DNA from: Enteropsectra breve
Taxonomy: Eukaryota > Microsporidia
Direction: 5' to 3'
Assembly (NCBI GenBank): GCA_024243835.1
Contig: JALPMN010000573.1
Location: 1-15,729 of the forward strand
Length of the DNA: 15,729 bases
The position numbers and the translations under genes were made by a program. Below, in pieces: positions 8,761-15,729 of the stretch. The notes below the pieces were generated by a model. It had not been told where the DNA came from, ran no database searches, and saw only the letters and a list, made by a program, of their open reading frames with translations. Numbering within the stretch: the stretch's first letter is position 1; every line of letters begins with the position of its first letter.

Positions 8761-9292
8761 TGATGGTAAAATTATAAGTGTTGTTTGTTAGCCTTGTAAG
8801 CTAAATCTAACATCCTTGTGTCTCAGAAACGGCCTCTTAATTAGAGTTCAGCAGGCAAGCAAATTTTTATATTTTCTAAAATATAGATGTTCATGGTTCA
8901 AAGCACAGTAGATACAACAAATGGCATATCTTGGGCTGAAATGCCTTTTTATCAAGACGTGCAAGCGAGCAATTATTTTGAATTCTAGTTCTTTTTGTGC
9001 TAGGACTACTTGTAGATTGAGTTAACCTATCTCACGCATCTCTCAAAGCATTTTAAATTAATACCCTCAGTGTTTACTACAAATCACACACGTTTTTAAT
9101 CTTTAATGGTTCTATAAAGCAATTTCCTCAGCATCAGCTGGGCATAAATGCTTATTAAACTAAAATATGGGTGTGACTAAAATAAAAGAGTGCATCTAAA
9201 ATTATTATTTAAATAAACAGGTTGTTTAAAAGCACCTTTATCGATTAATATGAAAAATATGCCAAATCTTTTATTTAATTAATTTGTTATTG
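8761..9292. other. Spacer left of the first intact gene
   Basis: Very AT-rich towards its right end. It should contain the upstream integrase part if the relic were longer, but I cannot read it. A small dyad, TAAACA-GGT-TGTTTA, lies near 9216-9230. Nothing else is supported. Confidence 0.35.
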
Positions 9293-9327
9293 AAAATTTT
9301 ACAAAAATGAAACGAATAAATTAACCC
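9293..9327 (+). promoter_or_regulatory. AAAATTTT box and CCC directly before the ATG
   Basis: AAAATTTT at 9293-9300 and CCC at 9325-9327, touching the start codon at 9328, match the paired AAATTT-like and CCC-like start signals described for microsporidian genes. An in-frame TAA at 9322-9324 fixes the start. Confidence 0.5.
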
Positions 9328-10128
9328 ATGAGAGGAGCTTTATTTTTCCTACGTGTAGTATCAGCCTCAAATCTTGATATTGGAATTGATAGTTCTAACC
9401 CAAGCAATGATGCAATAGTGCGAGGAAGGGCTGTTCAAGATGATAGTCTTCTTTTGAATAATAGAGCTGAAAATTTTGAAAAGAATCGCAGTATAGAAAC
9501 GGAGTTTGCTTCTGAAACCAAGAATGGAGAGCATAAAGAGGAGCCTGATAGCAATCAAAGCCTTATTTTAAATAAAGAAGCGAAATCAAAAGTGGATGAT
9601 GGGATGAGTGCAAGAGATATGGTAAGAAAGATACTTAATGATCTTTCTCTTCTTGTTGCTGATTCAGATCTCGTCTCTGCCGGCGGTGTCTTACGTCTGA
9701 TATTCTCGCTCTGCCGGCATGCAAACGTGTCTTCTGTTCAAGCGAGGACTTATTTTACAGCCGAGCAGCTTCAAGAGCTAGATTCGCTGCTGCTAAAAGC
9801 CATCCCTTATTTTGTTAGTGGTCTCTTTGATTGTCAAAAATACGGGTCAGAGAGTCTGATGCGCCTACGGACCATTCGTTCAGGCGTACAATTTCTTGAA
9901 GATGAAATAGCGACCAGTGACGGTGATATTGATTTATATTTTGCAGTAAGAGATTTGATGGAGAACCCTGCTGTTTTTGATCTCGATAAAAAACTTGACG
10001 TATATACAGGAGAGACAGGTGATTATGATTCTTGGGAGAGTTGTGAAGATCTGCGCGGAGTTCCTGATGAGCACTACTGGTGGAGCGATCTTGAGCGTCA
10101 ATACTCAGAAAGGAGATACGGCAATTAA
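9328..10128 (+). CDS. Hypothetical acidic protein with signal-like N-terminus
   Basis: This 266-residue protein is not one I recognise. Residues 1-14 (MRGALFFLRVVSAS) could be a short signal peptide, weakened by an Arg in the hydrophobic run. Residues 15-92 are polar and acidic, probably disordered. Residues 93-200 are helix-rich, with leucine-spaced segments such as VRKILNDLSLLVADSDL. The C-terminus is rich in D, E, W and Y (for example YDSWESCEDL and HYWWSDLERQ). There are three cysteines in the last 140 residues (129, 169, 239). The start is fixed by an in-frame TAA just upstream and the CCC motif. The stop overlaps ATTAAA (10124-10129), a likely poly(A) signal. It converges with the 394-aa gene. 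If the N-terminus is a true signal, a secreted product is likely; otherwise location is unknown. Confidence 0.8.
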   Translation: MRGALFFLRVVSASNLDIGIDSSNPSNDAIVRGRAVQDDSLLLNNRAENFEKNRSIETEFASETKNGEHKEEPDSNQSLILNKEAKSKVDDGMSARDMVRKILNDLSLLVADSDLVSAGGVLRLIFSLCRHANVSSVQARTYFTAEQLQELDSLLLKAIPYFVSGLFDCQKYGSESLMRLRTIRSGVQFLEDEIATSDGDIDLYFAVRDLMENPAVFDLDKKLDVYTGETGDYDSWESCEDLRGVPDEHYWWSDLERQYSERRYGN

Positions 10129-10677
10129 ATTCTAGTTACGTGATTTTATCTTTAACATTCAATGAAATATTTTTTATGCATATTTAAAGTTTTTTATCTT
10201 TCAAGTATAAAATTCATTCTTTATTTACTTTGTAACAGTCTTAATTATGCTTCACTAATGCTTTGTGCCTAACAAAATTTGGTCGTATCTTAAAAGGATA
10301 GCCAGAAATAATATTTAAAATGGAAAGATAGCCCATGACAAACAATCTTTAATTTAAAAAGATAAAAAATAATCTTATACATTTAATATAGATTTATCTT
10401 TATGCAAATGAATATTCCAAAAGCATGTGTCTGTCGGATAGTTTTAATTTTATCCTATAAAGTATAAACGAGCTGCTTTAGTATCTATAAACGCTTATTT
10501 GAAGTATTGTGAGGAGTTAACAGCGAATTAATCAACATATTTATATGTAGAGATATTCTTACAGACACATTGAGATCTGGGCTTAACCTTAAAACTAAAT
10601 TAACCTATTTTATTTGGAGCTAAATCAAATCCTTGTAGGTGTAAGCCAAATTATATAAGAATTAATGCATAGGTCAG
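10129..10677. other. AT-rich spacer between convergent genes
   Basis: These 549 bases separate two converging genes. I see no open reading, no strong hairpin and no RNA gene; only A/T-rich sequence with scattered TATCTTT/AAGATAA-like runs. Confidence 0.5.
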
Positions 10678-11862
10678 TTAATGAACCAAATAAATGCCTT
10701 GAAAAGCACTACGATACCTCTCCAGAACTTCATTGCTGAATAAATCGATCTCTATGAATAATTTCTTTGCGGATGTCAAAAAGCACAGATCATCGTGCAG
10801 CAATTTGAAAACCACTTGTTCCATTTCTGGGGTGGATTGTAGGCTTTTTATTTTGTCGACTGAAAATGCACTGTTTTCAGGAACAGCCAAATCGTGGAAA
10901 TATTCACTGCTAGGAATAAAAGGACATTCAGAGCATACGATCATGATTGCATCATAATCAAATAGCAATCTAATTTTGCATTGTTTGCTGGATGTGAAGA
11001 AAAGCAATTTAGTAGTATAGAAGGTTAGTACGATTGAAATATCTCGAAAAGGAGCAAATTCTTTTGCAGCTTGAAACATGTAAATCACACTCAAAAGGGC
11101 TATTAAATTTTTAAAGCCAGCAGGGATATTGTTTTCAACTGTTGCATAGAGTCTCAAGTTCCCTCCACGAAGCGGGAGGTCCGTGCTGCATAGAACGCCC
11201 AGCAAAGCAACCAGCATTCTATTAGTTATTTTTACTGGTATATGATTTTGGTTCGTATTATGCACATCCTTAAAGCTTGGTTCGTCTGGAAAATATAATT
11301 CAGTAGACAAACTCTCTCCAGCAAAAGCAATTATTAGGTTTCTTTCATCTCTTTTTACTGCAATATACTTTTTTGCGAGTTGAAAAAAGAGATGCGTATA
11401 AGCTGTAGTGTCAGTGAAGTGTATTTTCCCTGCAAAAATAGCCACGATGTTCAGCACTTCAGAGGTGCTCATTTTCCGAAAATGAAATTTAAACAAATTT
11501 TTCAGAAAGGTTGCAAGATAGCGATCACTTAAGTGAAGAGACAGGAACAGTGTTACTATGTCAGCGATATTGTCATTTGCTACGCATTCACTCACATTGT
11601 AATCTCTCGAGCTGAGCCAGTCGTAGTTCTCCAGGTTTTTCGGGCTAAGCTTAATGTTTGGCAATGATTTTACTTGAATTGCGCGCGAATCAAGAGGAGC
11701 TGGCTGCGCAAAATCACCAATATTTAAAAATTTGTTAGTACGTACTGTGATGCCATTGTTCGATAGAGAATCTGGAAAATAAACCATAGTGGTGCCGTAG
11801 GATCCTTCTACAAGGTCTACAAATATCAATGCAAGCAAGCCTTTTATTGTATTACCTAGCAT
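10678..11862 (-). CDS. Hypothetical protein with signal-like N-terminus
   Basis: The 394-residue product matches no family I know. Residues 4-23 (NTIKGLLALIFVDLVEGSYG) are hydrophobic with one Lys before and a small-residue exit, consistent with a signal peptide, though the acidic D16 is unusual. The rest is mainly helical with hydrophobic patches around 215-225 (MLVALLGVLCS), 253-265 (LIALLSVIYMFQA) and 279-290. These could be buried helices or weak membrane segments. Six cysteines are scattered (93, 225, 295, 310, 313, 360), two of them as C-x2-C. A CCCC run lies six bases before the ATG. It diverges from the 225-aa gene across 753 bp and converges with the 266-aa gene. Secretion is inferred, not shown. 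Confidence 0.8.
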   Translation of the reverse strand: MLGNTIKGLLALIFVDLVEGSYGTTMVYFPDSLSNNGITVRTNKFLNIGDFAQPAPLDSRAIQVKSLPNIKLSPKNLENYDWLSSRDYNVSECVANDNIADIVTLFLSLHLSDRYLATFLKNLFKFHFRKMSTSEVLNIVAIFAGKIHFTDTTAYTHLFFQLAKKYIAVKRDERNLIIAFAGESLSTELYFPDEPSFKDVHNTNQNHIPVKITNRMLVALLGVLCSTDLPLRGGNLRLYATVENNIPAGFKNLIALLSVIYMFQAAKEFAPFRDISIVLTFYTTKLLFFTSSKQCKIRLLFDYDAIMIVCSECPFIPSSEYFHDLAVPENSAFSVDKIKSLQSTPEMEQVVFKLLHDDLCFLTSAKKLFIEIDLFSNEVLERYRSAFQGIYLVH

Positions 11863-11868
11863 AGTGAA

Positions 11869-11872
11869 GGGG
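11869..11872 (-). promoter_or_regulatory. CCCC start motif of the 394-aa gene
   Basis: On the minus strand the sequence before the start reads GACCCCTTCACT then ATG. The position and composition fit the CCC-like start signal of microsporidian genes and support this ATG. Confidence 0.5.
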
Positions 11873-11918
11873 TCTTTTGAAGAAAGATATGTAAAAATGA
11901 TATGAAGGAAAACGCATT

Positions 11919-11937
11919 GAATAACTTAAAGTTATTC
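11919..11937. promoter_or_regulatory. 19-bp near-perfect palindrome, candidate binding site
   Basis: GAATAACTTAAAGTTATTC has 9-bp arms around one central base. It sits 57 bases upstream of the 394-aa start in the divergent intergenic region, where a dimeric regulator could bind. No known factor is implied. Confidence 0.4.
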
Positions 11938-12573
11938 TTGCTTATCTAAACTAAACTGTAAACTAGCTAGTCACTAGTACATATTTCTGATTCACAGACC
12001 TATAATTTGCTCTAAAAGACCTTTCTATTATATTTACAACTGGCAAAATATAAGCTAGGGGCTCTTCTGTTCAAATACAGCTTAGTACAAGCATTTTTTA
12101 AAATTCAAAGGAAAGGTTAATCCTTCCAGTAACTAAAATATAAATCATTGGTTTATACAAAATACCATTATATTCTCGGATAGTTTGCAGAGACAATAAA
12201 GACTTTTTAAGTAGCTTAAACCTAACATCTGCAGCATTTTTGTAAAATATTAGAGGCTCGTGTATTTTACTCGGATGAGTTCAAATCGTCTTTATTCTTT
12301 TTTTACAACAAAGTTAATACCGCGCGATATAGTTTTATGTTTATTTCTAGCGTGAAGTTTTCCCATTTGAAGATAAGCTTAATAAAGAAATAAACGGGAA
12401 CTATAAACGAATGTTACCACGAGTAACACATATAAGCTTGAATGTAATTCATATTGTTATCTACAGCTGGATCTTTTTCTGTGTTTAGATTATAAGTTTC
12501 ACTAAATAAGCATAAAACTTAAAAATTTGAGTGCTAGCACAAACAAAGTTTTAGATATGAACGGCAGCATGTG
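11938..12573. other. Remainder of the divergent intergenic region
   Basis: AT-rich sequence between two divergent starts. It contains the 10-bp palindrome ACTAGCTAGT near 11962-11971 and one member of a 15-base inverted pair (12388-12402). No gene is visible. Confidence 0.4.
12388..12402 (+). repeat. 15-base sequence repeated in inverted form at 13411-13425
   Basis: AAATAAACGGGAACT here is exactly the reverse complement of 13411-13425. The two copies flank the 225-aa gene on both sides. The far copy overlaps the intergenic hairpin after that gene. Confidence 0.6.
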
Positions 12574-12598
12574 ATTGGTCCATAAAAGTATATAATTT
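12574..12598 (+). promoter_or_regulatory. CCAAT-like and TATA-like boxes of the 225-aa gene
   Basis: ATTGG (CCAAT on the other strand) at 12574-12578 is followed by TATAATTT at 12591-12598, 18 bases before the ATG. The TATA/AAATTT-like box at this distance fits the very short leaders of compact eukaryotic genomes. Confidence 0.35.
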
Positions 12599-12615
12599 GA
12601 AATGAAAACTCAGAT

Positions 12616-13293
12616 ATGCATATCTTACTTCCAGGATTATTCTCATTGCTTGAAAGCATCTGGGCAGAGAAAACGGAAACGAACGCGGTAACGCACGACA
12701 AGACCAGCGGGCCTCATATTAAGCGTGATAAATCACCTAAGACTCCGCATAGCAGTAAGACCAAGAAAAGCAAGAAGATCGTCACTGAAACCGATTCGGA
12801 AGGCAATCAAGAGGGAAAACCTGAAAATGTAAAATCTAAGAAAACAGAGGTTGTTGTCGAGGAAGAGCCAGAAAACAAAGAATTGGCACAGAAACAAAAA
12901 ATAATTAGCAAAGGTTCAGCTCCTAAAGTAAATGAACAAAATGTAGCACGCTCTGCAAAGTTGCCTGATGGCTCATCGGTGCAAATTTCATGGGAGGAAT
13001 ATCAAATGATTGTGGAAATGAGGCAGTCCCAAGAACTTTTATACGGAGAGGGAAGATCGAGGAGAAGCTACTCAGCACCAAGATGGGACGGACAAATGCA
13101 AGGCGCCCAGGGCCTCAGTTACAGTGCTAACCCATTCTACTTCAATCGTGCGAGCATAGCGCCGGAAATATCCTTTTCTAGGCCGTCAGAAAAGCTGCCT
13201 GAGGACGAAAAAGAACAAACCAAATCCCGTCCTGAGGCTTCAATTAGCTCCACAAAGGAAGTAACCACTAGCGCTGCAAAAGAAAATGAATAA
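12616..13293 (+). CDS. Lysine-rich protein with signal-like N-terminus
   Basis: The product has 225 residues. Residues 1-17 (MHILLPGLFSLLESIWA) form a short hydrophobic leader with a plausible AEK cleavage point, although the n-region has no Lys or Arg. Residues 18-115 are low in complexity and rich in K, E, S, T and P, with a basic cluster KTKKSKK at 48-54 that resembles a nuclear localisation signal. Residues 116-137 (LPDGSSVQISWEEYQMIVEM) are the only part that looks foldable. An R/S/Y-rich stretch follows (RSRRSYSAPRWDG), then an acidic, S/T-rich tail. The stop overlaps AATAAA (13289-13294). No family is recognised. A secreted protein with a nuclear signal would fit a host-directed effector, but that is inference; a cytoplasmic low-complexity protein is possible. 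Confidence 0.75.
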   Translation: MHILLPGLFSLLESIWAEKTETNAVTHDKTSGPHIKRDKSPKTPHSSKTKKSKKIVTETDSEGNQEGKPENVKSKKTEVVVEEEPENKELAQKQKIISKGSAPKVNEQNVARSAKLPDGSSVQISWEEYQMIVEMRQSQELLYGEGRSRRSYSAPRWDGQMQGAQGLSYSANPFYFNRASIAPEISFSRPSEKLPEDEKEQTKSRPEASISSTKEVTTSAAKENE

Positions 13294-13394
13294 ATTTTCA
13301 TATTCAAGTGCTTGTATCAAGAGCCTTGAAATTTCTTCGTTTAAAATTAATTTAATATTCAAAGAGTATCTACACCTCATTTATATATTGCAGC

Positions 13395-13426
13395 TAAATA
13401 AACGGTACTAAGTTCCCGTTTATTTA
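13395..13426. terminator. Shared hairpin between convergent genes
   Basis: TAAATAAACGG (13395-13405) and CCGTTTATTTA (13416-13426) are perfect 11-bp arms around a 10-base loop. AATAAA reads outward on both strands (13397-13402 plus, 13424-13419 minus), and the minus copy lies seven bases beyond the 178-aa stop. It is a likely two-way 3'-end or poly(A) signal. Confidence 0.5.
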
Positions 13427-13430
13427 AAAA

Positions 13431-13967
13431 TTATTCTTTTGCGATTATTTCTGCGCATCTTAGAAGCGCTGGGGCGTTGAGTTGTATTTTCCTCAGCATC
13501 TTCACAAGTGGCAGCGTACTTTTGATTCTATCGATGTGGAAAGTGGCTTTGAGTTGGTCCAATCCTTCTACGTTCATTTCGTCTTCGATTATTTTGTTGT
13601 ATCCAGCATGGCCGTGAGAAAATGCAATGTAAAAAGTAAAGATGATCAGTTTTAGGGATTTTGCTTCACTATCGTTCCCAAGATCTCTTTTGCGTGAAAC
13701 AGTAACAAAAGCCTCCATGAGCCCAACAGACGCCTTCTGGAGATTGTCCTCTCCGATTTCTTTACAAGCCTGGAAGGCCAGCACAAGAAGCTCCTTTAAG
13801 TAAACCTCGCTGTCAAGCTCGAGGCCTGATTCTTGCATCGCTTGATGCATCTGCGAAAGAATCTCTAAAAACGGATGCAACTCATTCTGGTGAGCATCAT
13901 TCGCATATTTGATGCATATCTTGTAGAGAATATAGTCGTAGTAGAGCACATCCACCAAATCAAGCAT
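13431..13967 (-). CDS. Hypothetical helical protein
   Basis: The 178-residue product is not recognised. It looks almost wholly helical. Residues 3-21 (DLVDVLYYDYILYKICIKY) are aromatic and hydrophobic but carry Asp and Lys, so a signal peptide is doubtful. Helices with regular leucine and alanine spacing follow, for example LKELLVLAFQACKEIG at 57-72 and KSLKLIIFTFYIAF at 103-116. It could be an all-helical intracellular domain. The start is fixed by an in-frame TGA at 13976-13974 and an AAAAATTTT box just upstream. It converges with the 225-aa gene across 137 bp that contain a hairpin, and diverges from the kinase regulatory subunit across about 745 bp. Confidence 0.75.
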   Translation of the reverse strand: MLDLVDVLYYDYILYKICIKYANDAHQNELHPFLEILSQMHQAMQESGLELDSEVYLKELLVLAFQACKEIGEDNLQKASVGLMEAFVTVSRKRDLGNDSEAKSLKLIIFTFYIAFSHGHAGYNKIIEDEMNVEGLDQLKATFHIDRIKSTLPLVKMLRKIQLNAPALLRCAEIIAKE

Positions 13968-13975
13968 CGTGGCTC

Positions 13976-13984
13976 AAAAATTTT
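13976..13984 (-). promoter_or_regulatory. AAATTT-type box before the 178-aa start
   Basis: AAAAATTTT lies eight bases upstream of the ATG on the minus strand (GGAAAATTTTTGAGCCACG then ATG), as in microsporidian start regions. Confidence 0.4.
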
Positions 13985-14683
13985 CCTGCAAATGTAGATT
14001 GTTAAATAGAATGATTTTTGGCATATTGCAAGGCGCGCTTTACATCTTTTTAATCCTATCGATGAGAATCACGATATTTATAATTGTTGGCAAAATAAAT
14101 AGGCACCAAAAGCTTTAAATAAAGTTTGCTAAAGTATGATGAAATAAACATCTTGATTGCACGTTATTAGTGTTAGTTGCCTTGTAATTGAAGTTGATCC
14201 AATAATAATGTTTATCTCAACTTTTATCCTGCAAAAAAGTCATAAACCCTTAAAAATGCACAATATCGCTTGTACAGTTCAGCCAGTTTAATGCTGGTTT
14301 ATAAAGATAAAATATCAGATGTTTCAGCACATCAAGCATACTACTTTTAAGTATAATAGCACTATCTAAATAAAACACACGATTTTAGACAAAACCATAT
14401 TATTTAGGCTAGGAAAGCTGAGTCACAATGCTGCCTTGAATGTTATCGCAATTAAAAGGTCGTTGAAAGCACTGTTACGTGATTCTACATTGATCTATTA
14501 CAAAAATTTTATTTCAAAATATTCGTTTTTATTTTTTCTGGAGTTTATGGACTCTCTAAAAAGTTTTAGAACAAAATATTTTTGGTAAAATACGAAATAA
14601 TTCTCCAAAAAGCCGCATTAAAATGCCACAAACACGATAGTCCATCGTATTTGCCTTTAACGGCCATATTTTCAAATTAGCAT
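13985..14683. other. Divergent intergenic region
   Basis: About 700 AT-rich bases between two divergent genes. I see no open reading or strong repeat. GTTACGTGATT near 14476 also occurs near 10136, probably by chance. Confidence 0.4.
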
Positions 14684-14716
14684 ATGTTCAAAATATTTTT
14701 TTGCCGCTCCATATGA
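14684..14716 (+). promoter_or_regulatory. Possible upstream ORF overlapping the kinase-subunit start
   Basis: ATG at 14684 opens a 10-codon reading (MFKIFFCRSI) whose TGA (14714-14716) overlaps the main start as ATGA. If transcription begins upstream of 14684 this would force reinitiation. Leaders in such genomes can be shorter than this, so it may never be transcribed. Confidence 0.3.
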
Positions 14717-15651
14717 AAGATCTTTTAGACCAGATAAACGAGCTTTCCAGAAGGCACAACCATCCGCTAACAGAGGCTCAAGTCGACGAGATTATTGAGC
14801 TCTACTTTATGATGAACAAGGCCTATGATCCTGACAAGCTGACACGGACCTTCGAAAACTTCGTCAACAGTCTCAGACCGGGGATTGACGACGAGGGCTG
14901 GAGGAGGCTGCGTCGGCCCAGTGTTTATTCGCGCTCTGTGGACATTGAGACCTTCAAGCTAACGGTCTATGAAAAGCCCCAAGAAATCAGTGATTTTTTG
15001 CTCTCGCGGTTCAACAACCGGATTCCTTTTAAGCTTTTGAACATCGAGCAGAAGCTAAAGCTTGTTTCAACAATGTTTCCCCGGGAAATAAAGGTCGGCG
15101 AGCTAATGACGCGCCAGACCGCTAATGGCCACGAGATGTTTATCGTGGAAAAGGGGCAGTTTGCCGTGCTTATGTGGGGCATCTACTCGCACAGCATCGG
15201 GGCCGGAGACATCGTGGATGAGCTGGCGCTGCTGCACGAGGTTCCACGCGCGGCCACGATTGTAGCACTGCGCGATTCCCTCGTTTGGGTCTGCGAACAA
15301 ACGGTTTTTACAGGAATCAGAATGCTTGATGCTCAGGCGAAAAAGAAGTTTACCGCAGACGCGATTTCCACGAACAAGGACCTGCCAGAGTGGCTCCATA
15401 ACAAGGAATGCTATGCCTCGATCCAGCAGCTGTCACAGCCCAAGATGCTTGTGACCGGAGAGCTCTGCGTAATTCCAGAGACAATTCTTTGTGTGGCACT
15501 AAAATCCGCCTCGGTTAAAATTGACGATGAAATTAAACACATCAAGGCAGGCGAGCTTTTAACAGGCACATTCACTGCGCTGTGTGATTTTGAGTGTTGC
15601 ACAGTCATGCTCAAGCACGTCAAAGCGAAGCCAGTTCCTGAGCCTAAGTAA
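14713..15651 (+). CDS. cAMP-dependent protein kinase regulatory subunit, divergent
   Basis: The 312-residue product should hold the PKA catalytic subunit inactive until cAMP binds. A TTG at 14701 is in frame, but the ATG at 14713 is the first usable eukaryotic start. Residues 1-56 are helical and could be the dimerisation/docking part, without a clear family match. The inhibitor site is RRLRRPSV, with S70 in R-R-x-S, so it is a phosphorylatable substrate type as in RII and fungal forms. The first cyclic-nucleotide domain (about 80-205) has the phosphate-binding cassette VDELALLHEVPRAAT: the ribose-binding Glu (E170) and phosphate-binding Arg (R179) are present, while the usual Gly before Glu is Asp (D169). 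The second domain (about 225-300) keeps some beta pattern but has no cassette. Family members are usually nearer 380-420 residues. Base composition is richer in GC than the neighbouring genes. Confidence 0.88.
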   Translation: MKDLLDQINELSRRHNHPLTEAQVDEIIELYFMMNKAYDPDKLTRTFENFVNSLRPGIDDEGWRRLRRPSVYSRSVDIETFKLTVYEKPQEISDFLLSRFNNRIPFKLLNIEQKLKLVSTMFPREIKVGELMTRQTANGHEMFIVEKGQFAVLMWGIYSHSIGAGDIVDELALLHEVPRAATIVALRDSLVWVCEQTVFTGIRMLDAQAKKKFTADAISTNKDLPEWLHNKECYASIQQLSQPKMLVTGELCVIPETILCVALKSASVKIDDEIKHIKAGELLTGTFTALCDFECCTVMLKHVKAKPVPEPK

Positions 15652-15653
15652 AT

Positions 15654-15729
15654 TTTTTAGTTTTTAGTTTTTAATTTCTAATTTCTAATTTCTAATTTCT
15701 AATTTCTAATTTCTAATTTCTAATTTCTA
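15654..15729 (+). repeat. 7-bp tandem repeat running to the window edge
   Basis: Units in order are TTTTTAG twice, TTTTTAA once, then TTTCTAA seven times and a partial TTTCTA at the edge. The array begins two bases after the stop codon of the kinase regulatory subunit, so it forms its 3' flank. The first units differ from the homogeneous later ones, as expected when an array expands from one end. Its full length is unknown. Confidence 0.95.

Noticed and set aside
12280..12300. GTTCAAATC as a tRNA T-loop
   Set aside because: The flanking bases do not pair as a T-stem and no acceptor stem or other arms are present.
14701..14703. TTG as start of the kinase regulatory subunit
   Set aside because: A nuclear eukaryotic gene would use the ATG at 14713, four codons later; nothing supports a TTG start.
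14967..15623. Minus-strand open readings opposite the kinase subunit gene
   Set aside because: They are shadows of a GC-rich gene whose plus-strand product is clearly recognisable.

Overview
This looks like a stretch of a compact eukaryotic genome, most likely a microsporidian or close relative. All credible genes are single-exon and start at ATG. Several starts have a C-run just upstream (CCC next to the ATG at 9328, CCCC six bases before the start at 11862) or an AAATTT-type box, as described for microsporidian genes. Stop codons overlap AATAAA/ATTAAA-like signals. The one confidently recognised protein is a divergent regulatory subunit of cAMP-dependent protein kinase. The genus cannot be fixed from this window, and another divergent fungus or protist is not excluded. 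No tRNA, rRNA or CRISPR array was seen.

Positions 1 to about 9300 hold no intact gene that I can support. They are a graveyard of decayed coding sequence, mostly on the minus strand. I can read a Ty3/gypsy-like gag with a zinc knuckle followed by the DTGA protease signature (4124 to 2405), an integrase-core fragment (8760 to 8524), an ISXO2/Merlin-type transposase fragment (about 6615 to 6338), a frameshifted gene relic with an excellent signal peptide (7008 to 6804), an unrecognised GC-richer gene relic (5102 to 4283), and another relic (2142 to 1645). Two diverged copies of a module of about 190 bp lie in inverted orientation at 2088-2279 and 5890-6082.

Positions 9328 to 15651 hold five intact genes. 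The first two (266 and 394 aa) converge, the 394-aa gene and the lysine-rich 225-aa gene diverge, the 225-aa and 178-aa genes converge on a shared 11-bp hairpin, and the 178-aa gene diverges from the kinase regulatory subunit. The 266, 394 and 225-aa proteins all begin with a hydrophobic, signal-peptide-like segment and have no family I recognise. The layout suggests a fast-evolving cluster of secreted proteins between a transposon-rich decayed tract and a conserved signalling gene. How these genes work together is not shown by the sequence.

The window ends inside a 7-bp tandem repeat (TTTCTAA) that starts two bases after the last stop codon and runs to the edge.
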